Below, piece by piece: positions 12,004 through 20,892 of a DNA stretch of 64,000 nucleotides (positions within the stretch are counted from its first letter, which is position 1; the number at the start of each line of letters is the position of its first letter). Source of the DNA: Thiohalobacter thiocyanaticus (lineage in GTDB: Bacteria > Pseudomonadota > Gammaproteobacteria > Thiohalobacterales > Thiohalobacteraceae); contig NZ_QZMU01000001.1 in the NCBI RefSeq assembly GCF_003932505.1, forward strand, positions 744,001-808,000, in the 5' to 3' direction. A program made the position numbers and the translations under genes. Under the pieces are notes generated by a model that did no database searches, was not told the DNA's origin, and saw only the letters and a program-made list of their open reading frames with translations.

Positions 12004-12062
12004 GTAAACGGGGTCAGGTCTTGCAATCAAACATTCGCTTGTCGCATTGCAAGACCTGACCC
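12004..12062. repeat. GTAAACGGGGTC plus long hairpin (copy 2)
   Basis: One GTAAACGGGGTC (12004-12015) followed by the same hairpin as copy 1: arms 12011-12027 and 12046-12062 with an identical 18-base loop. The 52-base hairpin units of the two copies are identical. It touches the 3' end of the HEPN gene. Confidence 0.85.
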
Positions 12063-12063
12063 T

Positions 12064-12105
12064 TATGCTATCACGCGCTTGTCGCGTGCATGGCATTGTT
12101 ATGGG
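12064..12105 (-). other. Possible decayed attC at the end of the HEPN gene
   Basis: On the minus strand the HEPN gene's 3' end reads CCCATAACAATGCC, then a small imperfect hairpin with stem CACGCG/CGCGTG. TAACAA followed by an imperfect palindrome is how attC sites begin, but no GTTRRRY end follows; the hairpin repeat starts instead. It could be a truncated attC cut by that repeat. Confidence 0.3.
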
Positions 12106-12721
12106 ACAAATAGACTTTGCTTTCGAATCCTTCATTAACGGAAAGGGCAAAATCAGTCGCTAAGTCTTGAACAAGCAGGCTAAAACTATCGATATCACTC
12201 TGGGTCACTGGGATGCCTTCATCCCCGTGAGCGATAGAATTTCTAAATTTTAGCAGCTTATTAAGCGGGCCCTCATAATTTGGGCTCAGACATTTCAAGC
12301 AAAGCTTATCCAAAATTGAGTTAGTTACTTTTAAGTTGGCATTCGACTCTGTATTTACTCCTGTGCTAAAGACAACGGGACCCTGATACATCTCAAATAG
12401 GCTCCTCGACAGTTTTGCAATTGCTCCAAAATTAGTCTTTGGCGACTTGAATTTGGCCACATTGTCTGTTTGATAAGATATATAATAGTCGTGCAAGGTA
12501 GAAAATGGCAGACGCATCTTATTTATTTCCTGCAAATAAAGAGCAATTGCTTTTTTTATAAATCCTTCCCATTCAGCATAGATCCCCAAGACTGACTGAC
12601 GAAGTAGGAAATATTTATGCTCCGGCAACATTGAATAGCGAAGATGCACAGTCTTACACTTGTACATCTTGTTTTGCAATGAATCTAGCTCGCAAAAAAG
12701 AAGTGACTGCAAGTTACTCAT
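12071..12721 (-). CDS. MAE_28990-type HEPN nuclease-like protein
   Basis: 216 residues from ATG 12721. It is all-helical and resembles the MAE_28990/MAE_18760 HEPN family. The HEPN RNase signature R-x4-H is present as RNSIAHGDE (R160, H165). The ATG overlaps the DUF262 gene stop as ATGAGTAA, so the two are translationally coupled; an in-frame TTG at 12751 is less likely. The family often sits beside DUF262 proteins and is thought to act as an RNA-cutting effector in defence or toxin modules. Both genes are much AT-richer than the chromosome. The last residues (NNAMHATSA) run into an attC-like sequence, a common mark of integron cassette genes. The activity is inferred. Confidence 0.8.
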   Translation of the reverse strand: MSNLQSLLFCELDSLQNKMYKCKTVHLRYSMLPEHKYFLLRQSVLGIYAEWEGFIKKAIALYLQEINKMRLPFSTLHDYYISYQTDNVAKFKSPKTNFGAIAKLSRSLFEMYQGPVVFSTGVNTESNANLKVTNSILDKLCLKCLSPNYEGPLNKLLKFRNSIAHGDEGIPVTQSDIDSFSLLVQDLATDFALSVNEGFESKVYLSHNNAMHATSA

Positions 12722-13763
12722 CTGGGGAGAAAACCTCGAGGGCTCTTTCAATTCTCTTTTTTACCCTCTCCTTATAGTTAGATGCCACACCAGAAACCTT
12801 CTTGAACTCTTCGTCATCTTTTAGAGCTTCAACTTTCTCTTGAAGTTTACTCCGGTCTGACTGCTCAAAATATTCAATATTCCCAGCCACTCCGTTAAAG
12901 ATACCGTCATACAGGCTGGTTGAGAACTGGCCATTTCTACCACTCAAGGCACTCCGCCCAAGAGAACTGACGATTTCAACAACTCGATTGAAAACCTCCA
13001 CCTTTCCTTCATAATCGACCTCATCTTTTGTGGCCATCTTCATATACTCAGTCATATGCTCAGAAAGATTCTTGTTGACATTCTCATGATTCTGAAAGAG
13101 AGAAAAGAATCGGAGGACCAGCTCATCTAGATAAAGTTCATCTTGCTGCTTCTGCGTTGGCTGGACCAATTCGATAAAATCGTCTTTTGATGAGAGATGC
13201 TTTATTAAGTTAGTGAACTCAACAGAAATACCTCGGAAGATGCAGTTGCGTATTTCTTGATCAGTCAGTGGAGACCCCCCGGTATTCAATCGGTTAAAGA
13301 GCTCATACCGCATATCATAGTTGCTATCCCACTTAACTACTTCAATTCGGCAAACCGAACGTTTGATATTCAACTGATATTTAATTGGCAGGTCTGAAAT
13401 TCCAAGTCCTTCCAGTGATTCAACGACATCTCCTGCCATGAGAGTCCATCCATTCTTTTCAGGAGTATGTTTAAGCATTCCAAAGAAAGATAGTATTGTG
13501 GATAATCTTTGTAGGCCGTCTACAATTTCCCACCTGCCATCTGTATCTTCGGCAACAAAAATTGATGGTATCGGGATACCCAGGAGGAGAGATTCGATAA
13601 ACCTAGACCTCTGCTCCAAATCCCATCGAAACAAGCGTTGAAATTCCGGGTCGATTACCAACTCATTTGAATACATATTCATAAGCTCGCCAAATGACAT
13701 GTCGAGCCTATCAGCAGACAAACTATTCCTTCCGCTTAAAATCTGATCTTCTAAGTTGCTCAT
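12714..13763 (-). CDS. DUF262 (GmrSD-N/ParB-like) protein
   Basis: 349 residues. The DUF262 core is clear: DPEFQRLFRW (39-48), the ParB-like motif IVDGLQRLSTI (80-90, D82-G-L-Q-R86) and RLNTGGSPLTDQEIRN (158-173). In GmrSD-type enzymes this domain is a nucleotide-hydrolysing or nuclease-regulating module. The C-terminal HNH domain (DUF1524) of GmrSD is absent, so the partner HEPN protein probably supplies the nuclease. A good ribosome site GGAGA lies before ATG, about 30 bases after the attC end, as in integron cassettes. Low GC suggests recent transfer. Confidence 0.88.
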   Translation of the reverse strand: MSNLEDQILSGRNSLSADRLDMSFGELMNMYSNELVIDPEFQRLFRWDLEQRSRFIESLLLGIPIPSIFVAEDTDGRWEIVDGLQRLSTILSFFGMLKHTPEKNGWTLMAGDVVESLEGLGISDLPIKYQLNIKRSVCRIEVVKWDSNYDMRYELFNRLNTGGSPLTDQEIRNCIFRGISVEFTNLIKHLSSKDDFIELVQPTQKQQDELYLDELVLRFFSLFQNHENVNKNLSEHMTEYMKMATKDEVDYEGKVEVFNRVVEIVSSLGRSALSGRNGQFSTSLYDGIFNGVAGNIEYFEQSDRSKLQEKVEALKDDEEFKKVSGVASNYKERVKKRIERALEVFSPDE

Positions 13764-13789
13764 TTTTTCTCCGATTTTATACTAGTTTC

Positions 13790-13895
13790 CCATAACGCTT
13801 CGGTTCACCCGACCGAAAAAGCGGCCGTGCGAGGCCGACTGTTGCCACCGAAATCGCACCGCTTTTTCGGGTCGGAGCGCAACCGATTGTTAGCC
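13790..13895 (-). other. Integron-type attC recombination site
   Basis: In cassette orientation (minus strand) it begins GGCTAACAATCGG one base after the stop of the nuclease gene, and ends AACCGAAGCGTTATGG about 27 bases before the DUF262 start. The arms CCGACCCGAAAAAGCGG and CCGCTTTTTCGGTCGGG pair with a single extrahelical base, and CGGTT pairs with AACCG. That gives the imperfect palindrome with TAAC...GTTA ends that IntI integrases recognise. About 106 bases long. No integrase gene is in the window. Confidence 0.7.
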
Positions 13896-13896
13896 A

Positions 13897-14805
13897 TCAC
13901 GCCTTGACCTTTCCCGTAATAACATCGATGTAGATCAAACCTTTTGTTTGCGCGGCCTTAATCTTGCGGTCAAGCATCTCCGTGAAGCTGACGAGACCCT
14001 CGAGAACTAAGACTAGATCTCCACCGTCAATAAACACGGTCTTGATGGCTTTGCCTGCCACAAGAGAGCCGACAACGTGCTCACTGAACCCGTGAATCGA
14101 GAAGAAAAGCCCTCTCCCGTACATCTTCCCTTCGATCTTACCGGCAAACTGATATACAGCCTCATTAGCGGCAGCTTTGTCTTGCCATTTCGCTTCAATA
14201 ATGTAGTGCTCACCATCGTATTTGATTGCGCCGTCGATCTGCTCACCATTCACACGGAAAGGCTCAGTTACCTCAAGCGACGCGAGCTTTGCCAATGCTT
14301 GGAGAATACTCTCAAGTTCATACCCTCTCCTAGCGCCTGTAATCTCACCCTGAAGCAAAGCGATGAACTTGGCCTTAAGTTCTGGAAGTGCTGCGCCTGG
14401 AGCACGCGCATCTGCCTCTCTGCGCTCCCGCTCCTTCCGTTGCTCCTGGATTTTATGATCTCTGATCTCTTGAAGTTGTTTCAGATGGTTAATTGAGCGT
14501 TCCGCTTCAGCGCGATTAAGTTTCTTGAGCTTATCGAAGTAGTACGTGTCGAAATGCTTCCATGCGATAAGCGACTGGAGCATGGCACGAAACTGCCCGA
14601 GACCCTTGTCTGGTTTCCCGCTCAGGTGATTGAACATGGCGTCCACAACAGCGTACCTGTGCATTGTCTTGAAGTCGCCAATAGCCCTGACGTCGTTCTT
14701 TGTGCAGCTGTTGTTCTCAAAAAAGGCAATAATGTCGTTTTTGGGCCAGAACAGTTTCAGAATGCAGTCCCGCATGGCCAGCTTGATGTCGTTCGGAAAA
14801 CTCAT
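13897..14805 (-). CDS. Mrr-like PD-(D/E)xK restriction endonuclease
   Basis: 302 residues. The C-terminal domain (about 155-290) fits the Mrr/restriction endonuclease fold: RRGYELESILQALA, then the catalytic set D191 (QIDGAIKYDGEH) and E204-A-K206 (YIIEAKWQ). Residues 92-135 form a charged coiled coil. The N-terminal 90 residues are helical and unrecognised, and may sense DNA or bind a partner. Its stop lies one base from the attC site, so it reads as the gene of an integron cassette. AT-rich relative to neighbours. Such enzymes usually cut modified foreign DNA; the substrate here is unknown. Confidence 0.8.
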   Translation of the reverse strand: MSFPNDIKLAMRDCILKLFWPKNDIIAFFENNSCTKNDVRAIGDFKTMHRYAVVDAMFNHLSGKPDKGLGQFRAMLQSLIAWKHFDTYYFDKLKKLNRAEAERSINHLKQLQEIRDHKIQEQRKERERREADARAPGAALPELKAKFIALLQGEITGARRGYELESILQALAKLASLEVTEPFRVNGEQIDGAIKYDGEHYIIEAKWQDKAAANEAVYQFAGKIEGKMYGRGLFFSIHGFSEHVVGSLVAGKAIKTVFIDGGDLVLVLEGLVSFTEMLDRKIKAAQTKGLIYIDVITGKVKA

Positions 14806-15547
14806 GTGCTCTTTTAATTTTGTAAGGCTAACAGTGTGTTATACGGAATCCATATTATTGGTAATATGCAGATTCTGCCTATTATTCCAATATCCCCGAT
14901 TCCGGATATTGTGACATATCCTCGCAGCGATCTTCGCCTAAATACTTATAAATATCAACAGGATTACCTAATCTGACTTGCGTTATCTCGAATCGTGATA
15001 GGCCGTCAAGGGCAGGTCGAAAGCTGACTGATTCAGCGCTGCAACAATGATAATCGGAATATCGCACCACCCTGACCGCAGAAGTTCCATGCTATGACTT
15101 CAACCGGTCGCTGCAACACAGGCAGTGCATCTTGTACTCCGTGAGACAGCGGTCAGAGGCAATGAACAAGACAACGCTGGGAAACAACCCCGTATCCGGA
15201 TCGGATAGCTGCGTATCGCACTGCATGACGCAGCGACTACTCCTAGCGATCATGGTGGTACGCAACTGCTCCGGCTCGGCTTCGTTGATCTTGTAGGGCC
15301 TTGTTAATCTTGTTCTTGAGGCTGGGTGGACCACCCGTGTCCAGGCCGGGTTGCGGCCTCAGGTCGTCTATACCCCGCCCTCCCGCCTGCGGCTCAAGCG
15401 GCCAAGCCATTAATAAAGCTGAAATTCCTGTAAGCAAATGCTGACAGGGGCGGCCGACGCCCCCCCTCTCCCTCCCTGCCCCAGATTGACCACCCCGCCC
15501 CGTCACGCTACCGTAGCCGGCTCCCGGATAAGGACACCCGCACCACC
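14806..15547. other. 740-base region without a recognisable gene
   Basis: Composition drifts from AT-rich near 14.8 kb back to GC-rich by 15.4 kb. A GTTAGCC at about 14835 could be the start of the nuclease cassette. A 7-base hairpin CATATTA/TAATATG lies near 14862. Small minus-strand frames (14882-15070, 15092-15334) show no family resemblance and may be remnants of a lost gene. Confidence 0.5.
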
Positions 15548-15781
15548 GTGGCACGCAAGAAAGCACAACCCGATTTCGAGAAGACCCTGGTCGAGCTGGA
15601 GGGCCTGGTCGAGAAGATGGAACAGGGCGACCTGTCCCTGGAGGCCTCGCTGGCCTCGTTCGAGCGCGGCATCGAGCTGATCCGCACCTGCCAGCAGGCG
15701 CTTTCCGAGGCCGAGCAGAAGGTCGAGCAGCTCCTGGACAAGGACGGCGAGCCCGTCCCGCTGGAACGTGACGAAGGCTGA
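15548..15781 (+). CDS. xseB: Exodeoxyribonuclease VII small subunit
   Basis: 77 residues, the usual XseB length, with the two-helix hairpin [20 protein letters not shown] and [17 protein letters not shown]. It stabilises several XseB copies along XseA for single-strand DNA degradation. The start is GTG. It overlaps ispA by 14 bases, the common xseB-ispA-dxs arrangement. Confidence 0.95.
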   Translation: MARKKAQPDFEKTLVELEGLVEKMEQGDLSLEASLASFERGIELIRTCQQALSEAEQKVEQLLDKDGEPVPLERDEG

Positions 15782-16673
15782 CGGCGGCTTTCCGGCCTTT
15801 CTCGCGGACTGCCAGCGGCGGATCGAGGCCGCGCTGGAGGCCCGCCTGCCGGCCGGGGACATCCATCCGCAATCTCTCCATCAGGCCATGCGCTACGCCA
15901 CTCTGAATGGCGGCAAGCGCATCCGGCCGGTGCTGGTCTATGCCGCCGGTCAGGCGGTGGGGGCGGCGCCCGAGGCGCTCGATGCCCCGGCCTGCGCGGT
16001 GGAGTTCATCCACGCCTATTCCCTGGTCCACGACGACCTGCCGGCCATGGACGACGACGACCTGCGCCGCGGCAATCCCACCTGCCACAAGGTCTTCGGC
16101 GAGGCCGAGGCCATCCTGGCCGGCGACGCCCTGCAGGCGCTGGCCTTCCACACTCTGGCCCACGACCCCGACATCCGGGCCGACGCCGCCACCCGGCTGC
16201 GCATGATCGAGCAGCTGGCCCAGGCTGCCGGCTCGCGCGGCATGGTCGGCGGCCAATCCATTGACCTGGCCGCGGTGGGCCGGGAGCTCAGCCTGCTGGA
16301 GCTGGAGGACATGCACATCCACAAGACCGGGGCCCTGATCCGGGTCAGCGTGCTGCTGGGCGCGCTCAGCCGGCCGGACTGTCCGGAATCCGCCCTGCGG
16401 GCCCTGGACCGCTACGCCAAATGCCTGGGCCTGGCCTTCCAGATCCAGGACGATGTCCTCGATGTCGAGGGCGATACCGCCGTGTTGGGCAAGCCCGCCG
16501 GCAGCGACCAGGACCGCAACAAGCCCACCTACCCGGCCCTGCTGGGCCTGGCCGAGTCCAGACAGCGGGCCCGGGAACTGATCGACGAGGCCCGCGCGGC
16601 ACTGGGGGAATTCGGCCCCGAGGCCGCCCCGCTGCACGGTCTGGCCGACCATCTGCTGACCCGCAGCCACTGA
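15768..16673 (+). CDS. ispA: Farnesyl diphosphate synthase
   Basis: 301 residues. It condenses IPP with DMAPP and geranyl diphosphate to make the C15 precursor of quinones and undecaprenyl phosphate. The first aspartate-rich motif is [15 protein letters not shown], the second is [13 protein letters not shown], and [14 protein letters not shown] binds IPP. The start is a GTG inside the 3' end of xseB, so translation is probably coupled. dxs follows after 74 bases, placing two steps of isoprenoid supply together. Confidence 0.96.
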   Translation: MTKADGGFPAFLADCQRRIEAALEARLPAGDIHPQSLHQAMRYATLNGGKRIRPVLVYAAGQAVGAAPEALDAPACAVEFIHAYSLVHDDLPAMDDDDLRRGNPTCHKVFGEAEAILAGDALQALAFHTLAHDPDIRADAATRLRMIEQLAQAAGSRGMVGGQSIDLAAVGRELSLLELEDMHIHKTGALIRVSVLLGALSRPDCPESALRALDRYAKCLGLAFQIQDDVLDVEGDTAVLGKPAGSDQDRNKPTYPALLGLAESRQRARELIDEARAALGEFGPEAAPLHGLADHLLTRSH

Positions 16674-16747
16674 TCCCCTGCCCGCGGTATCCTTGAATCA
16701 CCCCGCCGGACACCGGATAATGTACCGTTTATATTGGTAGTCGCCTG

Positions 16748-18649
16748 ATGCCCTACTCCCAGCCCTATCCCCTGCTCGAGCGGATCGATTCCCCGGCCGA
16801 CCTGCGTCAGCTGCCGGAAGCCGAGCTGGTGGCGCTCGCCGACGAGCTGCGCCGGTTCCTGATCGCCTCGGTCAGCCAGACCGGCGGCCACCTGGCCGCG
16901 GGGCTGGGCACGGTGGAGCTGACGCTCGCCCTGCACTATGTCTACAACACCCCGGACGACCGGCTGGTGTGGGACGTGGGCCATCAGAGCTATCCGCACA
17001 AGATCCTCACCGGGCGGCGCGAGCGCATGGCCAGCCTGCGCCAGCGCCACGGCCTGGCCGGTTTTCCCAAGCGTGGCGAAAGCCCCTACGACAGCTTCGG
17101 CGTCGGGCATTCCAGCACCTCCATCAGCGCCGCCACCGGCATGGCCATCGCCGCCGCCCACAGCGGGTCGGAACGCCGGGTGGTCGCTATCATCGGCGAC
17201 GGTGCCATGACCGCCGGCCAGGCCTTCGAGGCGCTCAACCATGCCGGCGACCTGGGCGCGAACCTGCTGGTCATCCTCAACGACAACGACATGTCCATCT
17301 CGCCCAACGTGGGCGCGCTGTCCAACTACTTCGCCCGCCTGCTGTCGGGGCGCATGTACTCCAGCATGCGCGAGGGCGGCAAGAAGGTGCTGCGCAACCT
17401 CCCGCCCGTGGCCGAGCTGGCCAAGCGCGCCGAGGAGCACATGAAGGGCATGGTGGTGCCCGGCACCCTGTTCGAGGAGATGGGCTTCAACTACATCGGC
17501 CCGGTGGACGGCCACGACGTTCACGGCCTGGTCAAGACCCTGGGCAACATCCGCGCGCTCAAGGGACCGCAGCTGCTGCACATCGTCACCCGCAAGGGCA
17601 AGGGCTACAGCCCGGCCGAGGACAACCCCTGCGCCTATCACGGCGTGGGCAAGTTCGATCCGCACACCGGCACCAACGCCGGCGGCGGCAAGCCCGGCGC
17701 GCCGACCTACACCCAGGTGTTCGGCGACTGGCTGTGCGACATGGCCGAGGCCGACCCGGAGCTGGTGGCCATCACCCCGGCCATGCGCGAGGGCTCCGGT
17801 CTGGTGGAATTCTCGGAGCGCTTCCCGCAGCGCTACTTCGATGTCGGCATCGCCGAGCAGCACGCGGTGACGCTGGCCGGCGGCATGGCCTGTGACGGCC
17901 TGCACCCGGTGGTGGCCATCTACTCCACCTTCCTGCAGCGCGCCTACGACCAGACCATCCACGACATCGCCCTGCAGAACCTGCCGGTGACCTTCGCCAT
18001 CGACCGCGCCGGCCTGGTAGGCCCCGACGGCCCCACCCACGCCGGGGCCTTCGACCTGAGCTATCTGCGCTGCATTCCCAACATGGTAGTCATGACCCCG
18101 GCCAACGAGGCCGAGTGCCGGCGCATGCTCAGCACCGCGCACCGTCACGACGGCCCGGCCGCGGTGCGTTACCCGCGCGGCCGCGGCCCGGGCGTAAGCA
18201 TCGGGTCGGATCTGGACACCCTGCCCATCGGCCGGGCCGAGCCCCGCCGCCAGGGCCACGGCATCGCCCTGCTCGCCTTCGGCAGCCTGCTCGCGCCCGC
18301 CCTGGAGGTCGCGGAGGAGCTGGATGCGACCGTGATCAACATGCGCTTCGTCAAGCCGCTGGATGAAGCCCTGCTGCTCGAGGTCGCCGCCAATCACGAC
18401 CGGCTGGTCACCCTGGAGGAGAACGCCGCCGCCGGTGGGGCCGGAGCGGCGGTACTGGAATGCCTGCAGGCGCACGACCTGCAGCGCCCTGTGCTGCGCC
18501 TGGGCCTGCCCGACCGCTTCGTCGAGCACGGCACCCGCGAGGAGTTGCTGGCCGAGTGCGGGCTCGACGCGGCCGGCATCCGCGAGGCAATAAACCGTTG
18601 GCAGGCTGGTGAAAATTGCGCCGGCAAGGCCGATCGCTTAGTCTCCTGA
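16748..18649 (+). CDS. dxs: 1-deoxy-D-xylulose-5-phosphate synthase
   Basis: 633 residues, full length. It is a thiamine-diphosphate transketolase-like enzyme making DXP from pyruvate and glyceraldehyde 3-phosphate, first step of the MEP pathway. Motifs: [15 protein letters not shown] with the catalytic His region, the ThDP motif [18 protein letters not shown]...NDNDMSIS, and the pyrimidine domain with [14 protein letters not shown] and [18 protein letters not shown]. It lies downstream of ispA on the same strand. Confidence 0.98.
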   Translation: MPYSQPYPLLERIDSPADLRQLPEAELVALADELRRFLIASVSQTGGHLAAGLGTVELTLALHYVYNTPDDRLVWDVGHQSYPHKILTGRRERMASLRQRHGLAGFPKRGESPYDSFGVGHSSTSISAATGMAIAAAHSGSERRVVAIIGDGAMTAGQAFEALNHAGDLGANLLVILNDNDMSISPNVGALSNYFARLLSGRMYSSMREGGKKVLRNLPPVAELAKRAEEHMKGMVVPGTLFEEMGFNYIGPVDGHDVHGLVKTLGNIRALKGPQLLHIVTRKGKGYSPAEDNPCAYHGVGKFDPHTGTNAGGGKPGAPTYTQVFGDWLCDMAEADPELVAITPAMREGSGLVEFSERFPQRYFDVGIAEQHAVTLAGGMACDGLHPVVAIYSTFLQRAYDQTIHDIALQNLPVTFAIDRAGLVGPDGPTHAGAFDLSYLRCIPNMVVMTPANEAECRRMLSTAHRHDGPAAVRYPRGRGPGVSIGSDLDTLPIGRAEPRRQGHGIALLAFGSLLAPALEVAEELDATVINMRFVKPLDEALLLEVAANHDRLVTLEENAAAGGAGAAVLECLQAHDLQRPVLRLGLPDRFVEHGTREELLAECGLDAAGIREAINRWQAGENCAGKADRLVS

Positions 18650-18695
18650 AGACGACAGATTCGTAATTTCCCCACAGATTCAGGTATCTCATCCC

Positions 18696-19079
18696 GTGGC
18701 AGCCCGTTATACACTCAAGGTCCTGACCGAATTCGCCTCGGCGCATACGCTGCGGGAGTACCCCGGCGCCTGCGCGCGTATGCACGGTCATAACTGGAAG
18801 GTGGAGACCGAAGTCGACGCCGGCGCCCTGGACGACGTCGGCATGGGCGTGGATTTCAAGGTCATCAAGGACGCCGCCCGCCGCATCGGCGAGCGCCTGG
18901 ATCACCGCTACCTGAACGAGGTCGAACCCTTTACCGAGGTCAACCCCACGGCGGAGAACATCGCCGCCTATTTCTACCGGGAGCTGGCCGCGGAACTGAA
19001 CAATGACAGGATACACGTCCGCTCGGTCACGCTGTGGGAGACCGACCGTGCCTGTGTGCGCTATACAGAGGACCACTGA
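18696..19079 (+). CDS. queD: 6-carboxy-5,6,7,8-tetrahydropterin synthase (QueD)
   Basis: 127 residues with the 6-pyruvoyl-tetrahydropterin synthase fold. Zinc ligands and catalytic Cys are in FASAHTLREYPGACARMHGHNW, and the DHRYLNE segment supplies the catalytic His/Asp. It converts dihydroneopterin triphosphate to CPH4 for queuosine. The start is GTG. folE2 begins 3 bases after the stop, so the pair makes the first two steps from GTP. Confidence 0.92.
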   Translation: MAARYTLKVLTEFASAHTLREYPGACARMHGHNWKVETEVDAGALDDVGMGVDFKVIKDAARRIGERLDHRYLNEVEPFTEVNPTAENIAAYFYRELAAELNNDRIHVRSVTLWETDRACVRYTEDH

Positions 19080-19082
19080 GAC

Positions 19083-19910
19083 ATGAGCCAGATGAAACCC
19101 GCCTCCGCCAAGGTCAGCAAAGAGATCGAGGACGTGCAGAGCTCCCCGGACACCCGGCATATCGCCATCGACAAGGTCGGGATCAAGGACATCCGCCATC
19201 CGGTGCGGGTACGCGACCGCTCCGACGGCGAGCAGCACACCATCGCCAACTTCAACATGTACGTCAGCCTGCCGCACAACTTCAAGGGCACGCACATGTC
19301 GCGCTTCGTGGACATCCTCAACCGCCACGAGAAGGAGATCACCGTCAAGTCCTTCAAGGACATGCTGGGCGAGATGACCGAGCTGCTGGACGCCGAGTCC
19401 GGCCACATCGAGATGAACTTCCCCTACTTCGTCATGAAGGCCGCGCCGGTCTCCGGGGTGCAGAGCCTGATGGACTACGACGTCAGCTTCATCGGCGAGA
19501 TCCATGAGGGCCACCCGCAGATGAATATCAAGGTGGTCATTCCCGTCACCAGCCTGTGCCCCTGCTCCAAGAAGATCTCCGATTACGGTGCCCACAACCA
19601 GCGCTCGCACGTCACGGTCAGCGTACGCACCAAGGGTTTCATCTGGATCGAGGAACTCATCGAACTGGTGGAGAAGGAGGCCTCCTGCGAGCTCTACGGC
19701 CTGCTCAAGCGCCCCGACGAGAAGCATGTCACCGAGCGCGCCTACGACAACCCGAAATTCGTCGAGGACATGGTGCGCGACGTCGCCGCCCGCCTCAACG
19801 CCGACGAGCGCGTCAGCTCCTACGTGGTGGAATCGGAGAACTTCGAGTCCATCCACAACCACTCGGCCTACGCCATGATCATCAAGGACGAGGAGGCTGA
19901 GAAAGCCTGA
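19083..19910 (+). CDS. folE2: GTP cyclohydrolase FolE2 (type IB)
   Basis: 275 residues, matching the FolE2/MptA family. It opens GTP to dihydroneopterin triphosphate for queuosine and folate. Characteristic segments are [19 protein letters not shown], the metal-site segment [21 protein letters not shown] (split here as [12 protein letters not shown] and DYGAHNQRS) and [13 protein letters not shown]. Unlike FolE it does not depend strictly on zinc. GAGGA lies 8 bases before ATG. I cannot tell whether a FolE copy also exists elsewhere. Confidence 0.95.
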   Translation: MSQMKPASAKVSKEIEDVQSSPDTRHIAIDKVGIKDIRHPVRVRDRSDGEQHTIANFNMYVSLPHNFKGTHMSRFVDILNRHEKEITVKSFKDMLGEMTELLDAESGHIEMNFPYFVMKAAPVSGVQSLMDYDVSFIGEIHEGHPQMNIKVVIPVTSLCPCSKKISDYGAHNQRSHVTVSVRTKGFIWIEELIELVEKEASCELYGLLKRPDEKHVTERAYDNPKFVEDMVRDVAARLNADERVSSYVVESENFESIHNHSAYAMIIKDEEAEKA

Positions 19911-19937
19911 GCCTGCCACCCGCGCGGTGACAGGCTC
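19909..19937 (+). terminator. Hairpin at the end of folE2
   Basis: GAGCCTGCCACC and GGTGACAGGCTC pair around CGCG right at the folE2 stop, with one mismatch. No T-run follows, so it is a weak terminator candidate. Confidence 0.4.
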
Positions 19938-19988
19938 GGTCATCGTCAGGGAACAGCCTCGTGGTCACGAGGCGGCCCCGGATTTCAA

Positions 19989-20618
19989 TCAACTCGTTTT
20001 TCGCCGGGCCATGCCGACCAGGCCAACGAGCCCGGTTCCGAACAGCCATACAGCAGCCGGAACGGGAACCGGACTGTAGGCCGGAAAGTTGTTCCCGTTG
20101 TTGCCGAGGTTGCTGAATGTTCCCTCGAATATACCACTCAGGCCTGTCCAGGCCCCTGATGTAACCTGGTTGCCGAGGATGCCGTCTCCATCCCCGTCCA
20201 GGGCGAGAATATCAAGCTCAACACCGAACGCGTCGTCCTGCAGCACATCGGCAGCGAAGTCATAGGAAAAGTCGAAAGGCGCGAGGTGCGGGTCACCGTT
20301 GGAATCAAGCTGCTGCACTGTCCCGCTCATATGCACGCTTCCATCTGCATTCGCGTTCAGACCGAGAGCCGAAAAACTGAACTCGACACCAGCCATGACG
20401 ACCGTACTGTCAAGCACAAAACTGCCCGACCCGGTACATGAATCGTAATTCACTGAGCCGCTCAGCCCCGTGTCGACCGAGACCACATCCCCGGTGCTCG
20501 ACAAGGCCGTGAGCGATCCTGAATAGGCATAACCATCCGCGAAGCAGGATTGGGCACCGGCCTGCAACGAGACGGAAAATATCGCAGCCGCAGAGGCCAT
20601 CGTGATGAGCTTGTTCAT
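19989..20618 (-). CDS. VPLPA-CTERM sorted secreted protein
   Basis: 209 residues. A Sec signal peptide (ASAAAIFSVSLQAGA) is followed by a low-complexity Ser/Gly/Asp-rich beta domain and a C-terminal tripartite sorting signal: VPVPAAVWLFGTG, a hydrophobic helix, then MARRKTS. This is the VPLPA variant of PEP-CTERM, processed by an exosortase. Two Cys lie in the mature part. Cargo function is unknown; such proteins are often tied to exopolysaccharide or the cell surface. The exosortase is not in this window. Isolated between folE2 and a repeat. Confidence 0.92.
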   Translation of the reverse strand: MNKLITMASAAAIFSVSLQAGAQSCFADGYAYSGSLTALSSTGDVVSVDTGLSGSVNYDSCTGSGSFVLDSTVVMAGVEFSFSALGLNANADGSVHMSGTVQQLDSNGDPHLAPFDFSYDFAADVLQDDAFGVELDILALDGDGDGILGNQVTSGAWTGLSGIFEGTFSNLGNNGNNFPAYSPVPVPAAVWLFGTGLVGLVGMARRKTS

Positions 20619-20751
20619 TGTTTTATCCTCCAGGGGTTATTTTATTATTTCGATAAAGGCAGTCAGCTGGTGATCACTGCCGCTTCGATATTACACAAAA
20701 CCGTTAGATTTAAAAGACAGGGTCACCTATATAAGAAAGCCCTGATTAATT

Positions 20752-20837
20752 CGTCATTGCGAGGAGCGAAGTGACGCGGCAATCTCAAAGCGCTTGATTC
20801 TGCAGTATGAGATTGCTTCGCTCCGCTCGCAATGACG
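20752..20837. repeat. CGTCATTGCGAGG inverted repeat (copy 1)
   Basis: Arms CGTCATTGCGAGGAGCGAAG and CTTCGCTCCGCTCGCAATGA with GGCAATCTC/GAGATTGC inside. Flanked by CCTGATTAATT on the left and ATTAATTGGATTCATCAGAG on the right, themselves an inverted pair. Confidence 0.85.
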
Positions 20838-20892
20838 GGATTAATTGGATTCATCAGAGTCTCTATAACATTAATCATTATTTTTCATCGCA

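Noticed and set aside
11898..12059. 53-codon frame ending inside the second hairpin
   Set aside because: No ribosome site and no homology that I can recall; its second half is the hairpin itself.
14882..15334. Small minus-strand frames in the gap before xseB
   Set aside because: Short, no family motif, no ribosome site; possibly remnants but I cannot support a gene.
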